DNA from: Bacillota bacterium
Lineage (GTDB): Bacteria; Bacillota; Sulfobacillia; Sulfobacillales; Sulfobacillaceae
Assembly: GCA_021846365.1 (NCBI GenBank)
Contig: JAJZXC010000005.1
Span: 1 to 33,430 of the forward strand
Length of the DNA: 33,430 bases
Direction: 5' to 3'
Under the pieces are notes generated by a model. The model worked only from the letters and a program-made list of their open reading frames with translations. It ran no database searches and was not told the origin of the DNA. This document shows, piece after piece, positions 1 to 11,667 of this stretch (positions are counted from its first letter, which is position 1; each line of letters opens with the position of its first letter). A program made the position numbers and the translations under genes.

Positions 1-2
1 TA

Positions 3-49
3 TTTGACGCAGGGGTGGTAGAATTGTTTGACGCAGGGGTGGTAGAATT
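3..49. repeat. Two perfect tandem copies of TTTGACGCAGGGGTGGTAGAATT (period 24 bp), with a degenerate third copy at about 61-90
   Basis: Copies at 3-25 and 27-49 are identical; 61-90 (TTTGCCCTCAGGTGGGTGAATTGTTTGGCG) aligns with mismatches and one indel. Confidence 0.85.
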
Positions 50-51
50 AC

Positions 52-453
52 GTGACGTTTTTTGCCCTCAGGTGGGTGAATTGTTTGGCGTTCGACAGCA
101 ATCAAGCGGTATATGGCGAGCCACTGAGCCAGTTCATCACATCGCCTCTACTGAAATCACGCGCGGATGAAGAGGGTGGTATTGCCTGTCGAGCTGTCAC
201 GATGGCGCCATTCCACACCTTCGACACTCTAATAGCGAGAACTATAGTTCGTTACTGCGTCCCTCTAGAAGATCCACCCCCAAATCCATTACTGAACACG
301 CGGACATTTATCGATCTTAGGGACTATGCGGACAATACCGATGTTCCGCAAGTCGGGAAACGCAAAATCACCAGCTTTATATTCGGTAAAAAGAACTTGC
401 CTTTATTTGCGGCGCATCCTGATAAAATGATGGCACGGCTATTCGAGCCGTAG
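52..453 (+). CDS. Hypothetical protein or gene fragment
   Basis: 133-aa ORF overlapping the degenerate repeat; no clear family, no convincing RBS. Could be a remnant. Confidence 0.25.
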   Translation: MTFFALRWVNCLAFDSNQAVYGEPLSQFITSPLLKSRADEEGGIACRAVTMAPFHTFDTLIARTIVRYCVPLEDPPPNPLLNTRTFIDLRDYADNTDVPQVGKRKITSFIFGKKNLPLFAAHPDKMMARLFEP

Positions 454-481
454 ACACTTAAATGGCTAGAAAGGGCAACAG

Positions 482-1933
482 ATGTCTGGTCCCACCACAA
501 CGCGACCGAATTTGGCTCTTGCCGTGATTGTAATCGGAGTGCTAATCACGGCGGTCGACGGCACCATCGTAGTCTTGGCCCTGCCCACCATGATGCGCAC
601 GCTGCACACGCCGCTCACCAGCGTCGTCTGGATTGTCATGGCCTACCTGTTGACGATGACCCTGCTCGCTACCCAAGTAGGTCGCCTGGGCGACGTATTC
701 GGGCGCATCCGGATGTACCAGGCTGGGTTCGTCATCTTCATCGTTGGTTCCGCCTTATGCGGGGTTTCGACCAGCTGGCTCGGCCTCGTCCTGGCCCGGA
801 TTCTTCAAGGCATCGGGGGAGCCCTGATCGGCGCCAACAGCGGGGCAGTGATCGCCGACGTGTTTCCTCCCCGGCAACGGGGCCGAGCCTACGGCTATAA
901 CGCTATCGGGTGGAATCTCGGCGCCATCTTGGGCATTTTGCTGGGCGGATTCATCACCACTTATTTTTCCTGGCCCTGGATCTTTTTCATCAATGTGCCC
1001 ATCGGCATACTGGCCCTCGGTATGGCTCGGCATGCCTTTAGCCCCGACGCTTCTCGCCACCGCCACCGGTTTGACGTTCTCGGCCTGGTAACTTTGGCCT
1101 CAGGCCTATCACTCTGGTTGCTGGCCATGACCCGTTTGGCGTCTCGAGGTTGGTCGCACACCACGGCCCTCTTATCCGGCCTGGGACTAGTTGGCCTGCT
1201 GGGGTTTGTCGGTGTGGAGTCGCTGCAACCCGAGCCCTTGCTGCACCTCAGCCTGTTTCGGATCCGAACGCTGACCTTTTCGCTTCTGGCAGCGTTCTTC
1301 CAGGGACTGGGTGGTTTCGCCGTGCTCTTCCTGATCATCATGTATCTGCAGGGGGTGCGCAACCTCACCCCGCTCGACGCGTCGTTACTGCTCGTGCCTG
1401 GTTACCTGGTCGGCGCGGTGGTGGCGCCCGTCGCCGGCCGCATGGCCGACCGGGTTGGACCTGTCACTCCCGCCACCGTCGGCTTGGGTTTGCAGGCTCT
1501 CGCCATTTTGGTCTATGCCCAAGTGTCGGTTTCGACTCCCCTTATCGTGGTTGCCCTGGCCAGCACCCTCAACGGCATCGGCGCTGCAGGCTTCTTTCCG
1601 GCCAATACTGCCGCCGTGATGCAAGATACACCCGCCGGTGAGTACGGCATCGCTTCGGGAATGTTACGAACCTTTGCCAATACCGGGATGGTCCTTTCGT
1701 TTGCCCTGGCTCTGGTCATGGCTTCAACGCGCATCCCCCGCGGACTCGCTTTCGCCATTTTCGTGGGCAGCCGCCATCTCAACGCGCACGCGCTGTCGCG
1801 CTTTATTAGCGGATTGCACATCGCGCTCCAGCTCTCCATCGTAGCCCTGGTGCTGGCGGCCATCGGCTCCGTCGTACGTAGCCAACCGGCGGCGATGGCT
1901 GCCGCCGACTCCAAACGGGCCACAGGCTGCTAG
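482..1933 (+). CDS. MFS transporter, DHA2-like (14-TM drug efflux type)
   Basis: 483-aa hydrophobic protein with MFS motifs (LATQVGRLGDVFGRIRMYQAG; ARILQGIGGALIGANSGAVIADVFPPRQRGRAYG). Confidence 0.93.
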   Translation: MSGPTTTRPNLALAVIVIGVLITAVDGTIVVLALPTMMRTLHTPLTSVVWIVMAYLLTMTLLATQVGRLGDVFGRIRMYQAGFVIFIVGSALCGVSTSWLGLVLARILQGIGGALIGANSGAVIADVFPPRQRGRAYGYNAIGWNLGAILGILLGGFITTYFSWPWIFFINVPIGILALGMARHAFSPDASRHRHRFDVLGLVTLASGLSLWLLAMTRLASRGWSHTTALLSGLGLVGLLGFVGVESLQPEPLLHLSLFRIRTLTFSLLAAFFQGLGGFAVLFLIIMYLQGVRNLTPLDASLLLVPGYLVGAVVAPVAGRMADRVGPVTPATVGLGLQALAILVYAQVSVSTPLIVVALASTLNGIGAAGFFPANTAAVMQDTPAGEYGIASGMLRTFANTGMVLSFALALVMASTRIPRGLAFAIFVGSRHLNAHALSRFISGLHIALQLSIVALVLAAIGSVVRSQPAAMAAADSKRATGC

Positions 1934-2005
1934 GGCCGCCAGTTGGCAGCTTGGCCAGCTGGGGTCGACACCTGGGTGGATGATGTCACTAGAAAGAGGC
2001 GTGGG

Positions 2006-2599
2006 ATGAATTCTAAGCTTCAACGCAAGCTCGACCGTCGCATGATCGATTACCAGAAAATTGAACAAGCCGTCCGCTCTATCTTAGAGGCGATCGGCGA
2101 AGACCCCGACCGCGAAGGATTGTTAGAAACCCCGAGGCGGGTTGCTGCCCTCTATGAAGAAATCACCGCCGGCCTGGGCCAGGACCTGGAAACCGTCTTG
2201 ACAGCCAAATTTCACGTTGATCACGATGAACTCGTCCTGGTCAAAGACATTACCTTCTCCTCCATCTGTGAACATCACTTGCTGCCGTTTTACGGACAGG
2301 CCCATATAGCCTACCGGCCTCGGGGGAGCGTGGTGACCGGACTGTCGAAATTGGCCAGACTGGTCGATGCGGCCGCCAAGCAACCACAGATTCAAGAACG
2401 GATGACGAACCAAATTGCCGATGCGTTAAGCCAGGCCCTCGAACCCCAGGGAGTCTTCGTAGCGGTCAAGGCCGAACACCTCTGCATGACCGTTAGAGGG
2501 GTAAAAAAGCCGGGCAGCCATACCGTTACCATTGCAACCCGCGGTATCTACCGCGACCCGGCACAAGCCGCCCCCATCCTTGGCCTGCTCGACCTGTAA
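2006..2599 (+). CDS. folE: GTP cyclohydrolase I
   Basis: Motifs [49 protein letters not shown]. The ORF extends to 1943, but ATG at 2006 (or 2042) fits the family N-terminus better. Confidence 0.95.
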   Translation: MNSKLQRKLDRRMIDYQKIEQAVRSILEAIGEDPDREGLLETPRRVAALYEEITAGLGQDLETVLTAKFHVDHDELVLVKDITFSSICEHHLLPFYGQAHIAYRPRGSVVTGLSKLARLVDAAAKQPQIQERMTNQIADALSQALEPQGVFVAVKAEHLCMTVRGVKKPGSHTVTIATRGIYRDPAQAAPILGLLDL

Positions 2600-2771
2600 C
2601 GGTGCGACCAGCTTGCTCCGAGCGCATCCGCTCCCGGCGGGTGCGCCGCGGCCCGTCGCGCCTTCGCTTCAGTTATCTGCCGTGGGCACTATTCCACGGT
2701 CATGGCGGCCTCGGACCACGCATACCTATCCCCAGAGCGGACGTCAAGCGCCCGCTGGGGAGGCCTGCAGG

Positions 2772-3014
2772 GTGGACACGCGAACTCAGTTCTTGGAGGC
2801 GCTGGCCGACTGGCGCGCCGCAATCGACGCTTTCAACGGCGCCGACGCCGAGTGTCTCGACTATGCCATATATCGCTTACAAGCCGCCGAGGTCAAACTG
2901 GGCTGGGCCTTGCACCAGGCGCGCAAGGCCGGCCATGCCGGAGAGGACGCCCCCGGTCGGCAACCGGGTGGGTCGCGGCGGTCTAGCCGTGAATCACAGG
3001 CGCCTGGCGGGTGA
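2772..3014 (+). CDS. DUF2508/YaaL-like small protein
   Basis: GTG start 8 nt after GGGAGG; VDTRTQFLEALADWRAAIDAFNGADAECLDYAIYRLQAAEVKLGWALHQARKAG resembles the YaaL-type DYAIYxLxAAExxY pattern. Overlaps the asnB 3' end on the opposite strand. Confidence 0.6.
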   Translation: MDTRTQFLEALADWRAAIDAFNGADAECLDYAIYRLQAAEVKLGWALHQARKAGHAGEDAPGRQPGGSRRSSRESQAPGG

Positions 3015-4866
3015 ATGGCCTGGCGGCACGTCTGCGTACGTTCTTCAGCCACAACTCCAGCATCAGCAGGGCGTACACCTGCCGCGATGCGGTCGGGTTG
3101 TCAGGCGCCATCGCTTGCAGCACATTTCTCACTCCAGCTGGCAATATCCATTCGTGAATCTCGGCGTCGGCGTCGGTCAGCACGTCCCACGCCATGGCCT
3201 GCAGCGGACCAGCCAACAGCCGGGTAAGCGGGGTGGGAAATCCCTGTTTGGGGCGGTAGACCACCGACTCGGGCAGGTGCGCTCGCGCTACCCGACGCAA
3301 CAGCACCTTGTCTTGGCGTCCTGTGCGTCTTAGCGCCAGCGGTGTGCTGAGGGAAAAATCCACCACCCGATAGTCGCAAAAGGGCGACCGGATCTCTAAA
3401 CTATAATGCATCCCGATGCGGTCCGATTTGACCAAGACGTCATCGGCCAGGAACCAGCGAAGATCAAACCCCTGCATAGCCTGCAATTCGGACAAGGCTT
3501 GGGCTTGCTCCCAATAACGCTGCATGGTGTCGGTGCGGTCACTTTGCCGCCACTCGGCCCGCAAGAGCGCCTGTTGGGCAAAAAAGTCAAAGGTGAACCC
3601 CACCCCCCGATAGCGTTGGCTGATGGAACCGAAGGATCGCTCAATGGCTCCCGCCCCCGGCAACCCCAAGGCCATCCAGGCAGCCCGCAGCAGGGCCGGA
3701 ATTCTTTTGATCCGTCCTAAACTCAATACCTCTCCGTACCCCGCGTAACCGGCAAAGATCTCATCGGCCCCCTCGCCGGATAAGATAACCGTAACCGCCC
3801 GGCTGGCCGCCCGGGCCAAGCCGTCCAACGGCAACGCGGTAGGATCGGCCATCGGCTCATCCAGAATGTGCGCCAATTGTCCGATGCGTTCAGGCGTAAT
3901 CGTTTCGCTGACGTCAACCCGATTGAGGCGAATGTCCGCCGCGGCCGCCACGCGTTGGGCCCATTCCGACTCATCGTAGCCCTCGAAATGGCGGGGAAAC
4001 ACCGCGGTAAACGCCTCTAGCGGATGCCCGGCCACCTTGACCGCCAAAGCCGTCAAAAGGCTCGAATCGAGCCCGCCTGAAAGAAAAACTCCCACCGGCA
4101 CGTCCGCCGTTAAATGGTCAGCCACCGTCTCAGTCAGTAGCTTGTCCAACCTTTCCGCCCAGTCTTGACCACTGATATCAACCGTCGGTTCGGCCATCGC
4201 CGGCTGCCAGTAGTGCCAACGCTGGCGACGGTGGTGGGCGTGAAGCAACATCGCTTCGCCGGGCTCCAACTTGGTCACTCCGCTGAGTAGCGTATTGGGT
4301 GCGGAAACAAATCGGTGCGCCAAATAGGTCGATAAATAAGCGGGCTCCACCACCGGCTCAAAGCCAGTCAGCGCGTAAAACGCCTTCAGCTCGGAAGCAA
4401 AGGCCACACTCTGCCCGAGTTCCGCTACGTAAAGCGGTTTTTGGCCCATGTGGTCGCGCGCCAAGAGCAAGCGCTGGGTACGGCGATCCCACAACGCTAT
4501 CACGAACATACCCCGCAAGTGTGTCAGCATGTCCGATCCATAGATCTCATACAGGTGCACCAAAACCTCGCCGTCAGTTTCGCTATTCACCCGGTGGCCT
4601 TGTTGTTCGATATGGCGCCTTAACGCGGGGTAGTTGTACAATTCACCGTTGAAGACAGCCACAATCTGACCATCTTCCGATCGGTACGGTTGCATCCCGT
4701 GCTCGACATCACGCACGGCCAATCGCCGCATCCCTAAGTCTATCCCGTGTTCGGCGAAGCGTCCTTCCCCATCAGGTCCCCGGTGTGCCAGCACCGCCAG
4801 CATGGCACCTACCTGACTCGGGTCGACAGGGCCGTCATTCCGCCACATTCCCGCTATCCCGCAGAT
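2983..4866 (-). CDS. asnB: Asparagine synthase (glutamine-hydrolysing), class II GATase plus synthetase domains; apparent ATC start codon
   Basis: ORF track begins at an internal Met (4848). Upstream in frame the DNA reads ATC TGC GGG ATA GCG GGA ATG = (start)-C-G-I-A-G-M, the invariant N-terminus. SGGLDSSLL PP-loop present. SD GGAGGAGGT at 4873-4881. Confidence 0.88.
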   Translation of the reverse strand: MCGIAGMWRNDGPVDPSQVGAMLAVLAHRGPDGEGRFAEHGIDLGMRRLAVRDVEHGMQPYRSEDGQIVAVFNGELYNYPALRRHIEQQGHRVNSETDGEVLVHLYEIYGSDMLTHLRGMFVIALWDRRTQRLLLARDHMGQKPLYVAELGQSVAFASELKAFYALTGFEPVVEPAYLSTYLAHRFVSAPNTLLSGVTKLEPGEAMLLHAHHRRQRWHYWQPAMAEPTVDISGQDWAERLDKLLTETVADHLTADVPVGVFLSGGLDSSLLTALAVKVAGHPLEAFTAVFPRHFEGYDESEWAQRVAAAADIRLNRVDVSETITPERIGQLAHILDEPMADPTALPLDGLARAASRAVTVILSGEGADEIFAGYAGYGEVLSLGRIKRIPALLRAAWMALGLPGAGAIERSFGSISQRYRGVGFTFDFFAQQALLRAEWRQSDRTDTMQRYWEQAQALSELQAMQGFDLRWFLADDVLVKSDRIGMHYSLEIRSPFCDYRVVDFSLSTPLALRRTGRQDKVLLRRVARAHLPESVVYRPKQGFPTPLTRLLAGPLQAMAWDVLTDADAEIHEWILPAGVRNVLQAMAPDNPTASRQVYALLMLELWLKNVRRRAARPFTRQAPVIHG

Positions 4867-4976
4867 ATCCTGACCTCCTCCGCGCCCCTAGCGGCAGACA
4901 GACGGCTCCAGGGGAATAATACGGCTAGTGTAGCCCGACTCTCTGAAAACACTCTGAGCGCCACCTAAGAAATCGC

Positions 4977-6080
<1,104 letters not shown>

Positions 6081-6081
6081 G

Positions 6082-7809
6082 CTATCCCTCCTTTCGCGCC
6101 TTTTGGCGGCCTAACCGTTCCATCGCCGCCCTAACCTCGCGCATTAATTCCTCGGCGCATTCGCCCTGTCGTGCTCTCTCTTGCAACGTCTGTAATCGCT
6201 CCTGCTCACCGCGTTCTTTAATCCGTTCCACAAAATCGTCAATGGCCGTTTGGCCACCGTCCGGGCCTTGCCACTCCAGCGCCTCCAACAACAGCCTCCT
6301 TCCGTCGGATTCCACCCCGTCAATCCAGTCGGCTAGGTTGTCGGTGCCCCGAGTCAAAATAAAATCCAGCGTCGTCTCCAGGTGGCCCTCGCGCGGCCAT
6401 TCCGGCACTTTGGCCCGGACATCCGGGATGGCCTGGGGATGCCTGAGGAGCGCCGCCAGCAACTCCACATCCACGCTTGGCAGGGTCGGCGACGGTTTCT
6501 CCCCTGTTCTCCTCATATTATGCCTATTTTTTCCGAATGTATCCTTGGCTCCTTGCGAATCTTCTGCGCTTTGTGCTAGAATGCTAAGATCCACCCTCAA
6601 CTTCCTTGCAATGATTTCCAGGTAGCCGTGTCGCTCCACCGGGTCGCTTACCGCCATCAGCAGTGGCCGCACAGTTTGCACCGCATAGGCTTTTTCGCGC
6701 GGGGTGGTGCCGTGAAGTGTCTCCGCCACCGCCGCCAGATAGGGCGTGTTGGCGTCGACCACCGCTCGCAGGGTCTCCTCGCCCCCTTGCTTGCGCACCT
6801 CGTCGGGATCCTTCCAGGCCTCGTTCCAACGTGCCCAATTGACCTTCAAGCCCACTTCCGATAAGATCACGAAGGCGCGCTTGGTAGCTTGTTGGCCGGC
6901 ATCGTCCAAATCGTAGGCTAGCGTCACCTCCGAGCCAAATCGCGCCAACCAACGGGCTTGTCCGCTGCTGAGCGCCGTCCCCAGGCTGGCCACGGTTTGG
7001 TCTAGACCCGCCGTGTGACAAGCCACCACGTCAAAATATCCCTCGACCAACACCGGCACCGCGCCAGCCTGCCAGCGGGGCCGAGCCAAGTGCAACCCGT
7101 AGAGAACCTGTCCTTTATGGAAAATCGGCGTCTCTGGAGAATTCAAGTACTTGGGCTCTTGGCCGGAGTCCAAGGCTCGTCCACCAAAGGCGCAAATGCG
7201 CCCGCGGGCATCCCAAATCGGAAACATCAGCCGGTGGCGCCAACGGTCGTGCGCCTCCGCTGGTTTGTCGGCCACCGCCACCCCGGCCGCCACCATCTCT
7301 CGCTCAGACACGCCGCGTTCACGCAAGAAGGTCACCAAACCTCGCCAATCGCGCGGAGCGTAACCCAATTGAAACCGCTCGGCCACACTCCAGGGCAACT
7401 CTCGCCGGGCCAAAAACGGTTCAACGCGTTCTCGCCCGCGTTGAAAGTACTCCTGGCACCAGCCGAGCACACTATACAGCGAATCATGCGCCGATTGACG
7501 GGATGATCCCCGCTTGGGCTCAGCAATCCCCGCTTCTTCGCCCAGGTGTCGAACGACGTCGATGAACTCGGCTCCCTCTCGCCGCATCAAGAAGGTAAAA
7601 ACCGTACCTCCGCTGTGGCAACCGAAGCAGTAAAACAGTTGCTGTTCGGCATCAACGCTAAATGACGGCGTCTTTTCGGTGTGAAAAGGGCAAAGTCCCC
7701 AGTAGTGCTTTCCACCGCGACGAAGCGCCACTGTTCTCGAAATCACTTCAACGATGTCCGTCGCCTGGCGGACGTTGGTAATCCAAGCCTCATACTCGGG
7801 GTCGGCCAT
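6082..7809 (-). CDS. dnaG: DNA primase
   Basis: CHC2 zinc finger ([15 protein letters not shown]...[10 protein letters not shown]) and Toprim ([16 protein letters not shown]). Confidence 0.97.
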   Translation of the reverse strand: MADPEYEAWITNVRQATDIVEVISRTVALRRGGKHYWGLCPFHTEKTPSFSVDAEQQLFYCFGCHSGGTVFTFLMRREGAEFIDVVRHLGEEAGIAEPKRGSSRQSAHDSLYSVLGWCQEYFQRGRERVEPFLARRELPWSVAERFQLGYAPRDWRGLVTFLRERGVSEREMVAAGVAVADKPAEAHDRWRHRLMFPIWDARGRICAFGGRALDSGQEPKYLNSPETPIFHKGQVLYGLHLARPRWQAGAVPVLVEGYFDVVACHTAGLDQTVASLGTALSSGQARWLARFGSEVTLAYDLDDAGQQATKRAFVILSEVGLKVNWARWNEAWKDPDEVRKQGGEETLRAVVDANTPYLAAVAETLHGTTPREKAYAVQTVRPLLMAVSDPVERHGYLEIIARKLRVDLSILAQSAEDSQGAKDTFGKNRHNMRRTGEKPSPTLPSVDVELLAALLRHPQAIPDVRAKVPEWPREGHLETTLDFILTRGTDNLADWIDGVESDGRRLLLEALEWQGPDGGQTAIDDFVERIKERGEQERLQTLQERARQGECAEELMREVRAAMERLGRQKARKEG

Positions 7810-7887
7810 TAGAGCGTCACCCCCGTCTACAAGAAAGTTCGCCGCCGACGACGATATTCCTTCTTACTTCTTGGCTAGAACGCACGA

Positions 7888-8724
7888 TTACCCGGTCGGA
7901 TTTTGTCGATGACGCTTCCACATGGTCAGCACGTGCTCCGCCGTCTCCTCAACCGCCTGATGGCTAACGTCGACGACAGGACAGCCAAGGCGGTCAAAAA
8001 CGTGCCGCGCGTAGGCGAGCTCTTCGATGACCCGCGGCCAAGAGGCGTAACCCGCCGACGCAGCGAGCCCGAGTGCCCCCACCCGCTTTTTGCGTATCGA
8101 CAGCAGGGCTTCGGGAGTAATGGTCAAGCCCACGATCTTGTGCGCAACCGCCTCAAGACTCGAGGGAAGAGGCAGTTCGGGAGCCAGAGGAAGGTTGGCC
8201 ACCTTCAGTCGCCGATTGGCCAAATACAGGCTGAGTGGTGTCTTTGAAGTTCGCGACACCCCAAGCAGCACCAGTTCCGCCGCCAAGAGCGCGCCGGGGT
8301 CCTTCCCGTCATCGTAGCGCACGGCGAATTCCGCCGCCTCCACGCGTTGAAAGTAATTGCCATCTGCCCGATGGGTGAGCCCGGCCACTTCCTGGGGAGC
8401 GCGTCCGAACACGCGGCCGAGCCCCTGTATCATGGGGCCCAGCACGTCGACGGTGGAAATCCCCCGGATTTCCGCCGCCGACTGCAGGTATTCCCGCAAG
8501 GTCGCCCGCACCAACGAATGTACGATCATAGCACACGCCTCGTCCGCAGCCGATGCGACCACGCGGTCAACGGCCTCTTTGGTGCGCACATAGGTAACGC
8601 GGTCTACGCTCACCGCCGCCTCGTCCGCGAATTGCACGACTGCGGCGCGGAAAACTCGCTCCGCGGTGCCGCCGAGTGCATCCGAGACGATATATACTTT
8701 CGATAGCGGCGACGTCTTGCCCAT
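7888..8724 (-). CDS. yqfL: Pyruvate phosphate dikinase / PEP synthase regulatory protein (DUF299 kinase-phosphorylase)
   Basis: VYIVSDALGGTAERVFRAA; P-loop-like GVSRTSKTPLSLYLANR. ATG at 8724 preferred, with GGGGGGAAGCACG upstream. Confidence 0.9.
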   Translation of the reverse strand: MGKTSPLSKVYIVSDALGGTAERVFRAAVVQFADEAAVSVDRVTYVRTKEAVDRVVASAADEACAMIVHSLVRATLREYLQSAAEIRGISTVDVLGPMIQGLGRVFGRAPQEVAGLTHRADGNYFQRVEAAEFAVRYDDGKDPGALLAAELVLLGVSRTSKTPLSLYLANRRLKVANLPLAPELPLPSSLEAVAHKIVGLTITPEALLSIRKKRVGALGLAASAGYASWPRVIEELAYARHVFDRLGCPVVDVSHQAVEETAEHVLTMWKRHRQNPTG

Positions 8725-8752
8725 CGTGCTTCCCCCCAACGCGTCTAAGCCC

Positions 8753-10801
8753 CTAGCTGCCCCTGGCCGGTAGCTGTTCCGGATCCCAAAACCGGCCGAG
8801 TTCTGTCTGCAACCGAGCCAGCAACCCCAGCCGCCGGCTCTGCACCGCCGGATCCGGGTCCATCACCAATACCCGCTCGAAAAACCGCTCCACGCACTCG
8901 ATCACAGCGGGAATCTCCGCCCACCAAGCATCCATGCCCTGAGCGGCGGCCGCCAGGCGATCGGTCACGTCTCGCAATTCGGCCTCCTCAGCCACCGGGT
9001 AATCTCCCCCGCTCACCGAATTCCGCCGCTCGCCGAGGACCCTGTCGACGCGCTTGGCCACCGTCAGATACCCGCCAAATTCGGTCTCCGACCACCGCTC
9101 GGCCAACCAAGCCGCCCGCGCCGCCAGCGTGCCCAAACGGTCGTCGGCCGCGACCAGCGCGTCGAGCAGATCCACCTCAGTCGCTTCCGTCCACGCACTC
9201 TTCAATCGCCGCACAATCAAGGCCACCACCGAGGTCACCTCGAGGTTGGCCATCGCTACCGCCTTAGCCTGTTCCAACAACTCGCCGAGGCCTAGCGACG
9301 GCGCTATTGCCGATTCAGTCCAGATGCGCCCCAGGCCCAGAGCGGCGCGACGCAGGCCAAAAGGGTCTTCCGAACCCGTCGGTTGAATTCCGTGCGCAAG
9401 GGCCATCACGAGTGTGTCGGCGCGGTCGATGACACCCAGCACCTGCCCCACCCGGCCCGCTGGAATGGGGTCGCCCTGCCAGCGCGGAAGATACTGGTCC
9501 CGGATTGCCGCTGCCACCTCGGCCGGTTCCCCATCCTGTTCGGCATAAATGCCTCCCATGATGCCTTCCAACTCCGGAAACTCTTCCACCACGTGAGTCA
9601 ACAGATCGCATTTGGCCAAATCCATCGCCCGCAGCACCTGGTGCTCCTCTTCGCCCCCCAATTCCCATTGCGGCGCGGTCATCCGAAAGATGGCCTGCAT
9701 GCGCTCTACCTTGTCGGCATAGGTGCCCAAGCGGGTGTGAAATACGACCTGGGCCAGCCGGTGGCGGCGTGCCGCCAGGGGGGTCTTGCCGTCTTGGCGA
9801 TAGAAATACTCCGCATCGGCCAGCCGCGCGCCCAGGACCTTTTCGTTGCCGTGGCGCACCTCTTCCATCGCCTCGCCTTTCCCGTTGCGAACCCCGATAA
9901 AGTATGGCAAGAGGCTTGGTTTGCCGGTGTCAGTGAGGACGGGAAAGTAGCGTTGGTGCACCTTCATCGCCGTCACCAGCACCGGCTCAGGCACCGTCAG
10001 GAACCGCGGGTCAAACTCCCCGCAAAAGGGCACTGGCCACTCCACCAGATTGGCCACCTCGCTCAAGAGATCCGGCTCGGCATCCATCCGACCACCGAGG
10101 GCAAGAGCCAGCTTGCCACCGCACTCGGCGATCTCCCGCCGTCGCCGCTTCCCGTCCAGCATGACTCCCAGCCTAGACTCTAGGGCCGCCAAGTATTGCG
10201 CCGCACTGCCCATCGCTACCGCTTGCGGATGGTCGGTGCGATTGCCGCGGGTCGTTCCGCCCGAGGGGATGCCGGCCAGTTCCACCGCCAGGACGCGATC
10301 GTCGAGCCAAAGCCCAACCCATCGCACCGGACGCACAAAACGGGCGTCGCCCGCGCCCCAGCGCATCGCGCGGGGCAGGCTGAGCGAAGAAAATGCGCGC
10401 TCGACGGCTCCCGGTAGTACCGCAGCAGCCGGCAGCGCAGGCTCCCTTCGACGCGCCACCACATAACGCTTGCCGTCGACGGTGGCTTCCGTCAGCTCTT
10501 CGGGGCGCTGACCGACTCGACGCAGAAAACCTGCCAACGCCGCCGTCGCTTGTCCTTCACGGTAGGCGGCTTCCAGGCGAGGTCCCCGGATTTCGGCGAC
10601 GCGCTCTTGTTGCTGAGCGCGAACGTCTCCCCACACTGTCAAACGCCGCGGCGTCGACCCGGCAGTCAGGGACGCGATACCAATCCGCGCGCTCGTACAC
10701 TCGGCCGTTAGTCTCTCCGCCAGTTCGCTGGCCAGCGCATCCACATACCGGCTGGGAATCTCCTCACAGCCGACCTCCAGCACCATCTGCAACGGATTCA
10801 C
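8753..10801 (-). CDS. glyS: Glycyl-tRNA synthetase beta subunit
   Basis: [25 protein letters not shown]-terminus; GTG start overlaps glyQ stop (GTGA). Track ORF extends to 10840. Confidence 0.96.
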   Translation of the reverse strand: MNPLQMVLEVGCEEIPSRYVDALASELAERLTAECTSARIGIASLTAGSTPRRLTVWGDVRAQQQERVAEIRGPRLEAAYREGQATAALAGFLRRVGQRPEELTEATVDGKRYVVARRREPALPAAAVLPGAVERAFSSLSLPRAMRWGAGDARFVRPVRWVGLWLDDRVLAVELAGIPSGGTTRGNRTDHPQAVAMGSAAQYLAALESRLGVMLDGKRRRREIAECGGKLALALGGRMDAEPDLLSEVANLVEWPVPFCGEFDPRFLTVPEPVLVTAMKVHQRYFPVLTDTGKPSLLPYFIGVRNGKGEAMEEVRHGNEKVLGARLADAEYFYRQDGKTPLAARRHRLAQVVFHTRLGTYADKVERMQAIFRMTAPQWELGGEEEHQVLRAMDLAKCDLLTHVVEEFPELEGIMGGIYAEQDGEPAEVAAAIRDQYLPRWQGDPIPAGRVGQVLGVIDRADTLVMALAHGIQPTGSEDPFGLRRAALGLGRIWTESAIAPSLGLGELLEQAKAVAMANLEVTSVVALIVRRLKSAWTEATEVDLLDALVAADDRLGTLAARAAWLAERWSETEFGGYLTVAKRVDRVLGERRNSVSGGDYPVAEEAELRDVTDRLAAAAQGMDAWWAEIPAVIECVERFFERVLVMDPDPAVQSRRLGLLARLQTELGRFWDPEQLPARGS

Positions 10802-11667
10802 CGCGCCACCTCCACTTGTGCGGTGGTTAGCGCGAGCCAACGCTCGGCCGCACTGCGGGCCAAGGTCCGCATCCGCCCGATGTAAGCCTGGCGCTCGGTA
10901 ACCGCGATCGCTCCCCGGGCATCTAGGGTGTTAAACAGGTGCGAAGCCTTCAAGATGCACTCGTAACCGGGCCGAATCAGGTCCAGCTCAAGCAGTCGGC
11001 GGGCTTCGCCTTCGTAGCGGTTGAAGAGATCGCTCAAAAGGCGCGCATCGGCCTGCTCAAAACTGTAGCTCGCCTGTTCCCATTCCACCCGGCCAAACAG
11101 ATCTCGATAACCCACTCCGGGTGCCCACTCAATCGACCAGATGTCGTCGACGCCGGCCAGGTAGCTGGTCAGGCGTTCCAATCCATAGGTCAATTCAGCC
11201 GAGACGGGCCTGCACTCTTGCCCTCCAATTTGCTGGAAATAGGTGAACTGAGTTATCTCCATTCCGTCCAGCCACACTTCCCAACCAAGTCCCATCGCCC
11301 CCAGACTGGGATTTTCCCAGTTGTCCTCGACCAGTCGGATGTCGTGTCGGCGGCGATCGATCCCCAGCGTGTGCAAACTGTCCAGGTAGCGTTCAACCAC
11401 ATCCTGGGGAGACGGTTTCAAAAGCACTTGAAATTGGTGATGTTGGTAGAGCCGGTTGGGATTTTCCCCATAGCGACCGTCGATCGGACGCCGCGACGGC
11501 TGAACGTAGGCCACGTTCCAAGCGGCCGGTCCCAATGCCCGAAAAAAGGTAAGCGGGTGCATGGTGCCCGCCCCCACCTCCAGGTCGTATGGCTCGGCCA
11601 GCATGCATCCTTGTTGCATCCAATAGGTTTTGAGGCGCATCACCACCTCTTGCAGTGTAACCGTCAA
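10798..11667 (-). CDS. glyQ: Glycyl-tRNA synthetase alpha subunit
   Basis: [69 protein letters not shown]. Confidence 0.98.
   Translation of the reverse strand: MTVTLQEVVMRLKTYWMQQGCMLAEPYDLEVGAGTMHPLTFFRALGPAAWNVAYVQPSRRPIDGRYGENPNRLYQHHQFQVLLKPSPQDVVERYLDSLHTLGIDRRRHDIRLVEDNWENPSLGAMGLGWEVWLDGMEITQFTYFQQIGGQECRPVSAELTYGLERLTSYLAGVDDIWSIEWAPGVGYRDLFGRVEWEQASYSFEQADARLLSDLFNRYEGEARRLLELDLIRPGYECILKASHLFNTLDARGAIAVTERQAYIGRMRTLARSAAERWLALTTAQVEVAR

Noticed and set aside
2602-3333. 243-aa plus-strand ORF over the asnB 3' end
   Set aside because: Arg/Pro/Gly-rich shadow frame antisense to asnB; no motif. The real small gene here is the 2772-3014 frame.
9383-10183. 266-aa plus-strand ORF
   Set aside because: Antisense to glyS, low-complexity high-GC shadow frame without recognisable domain.
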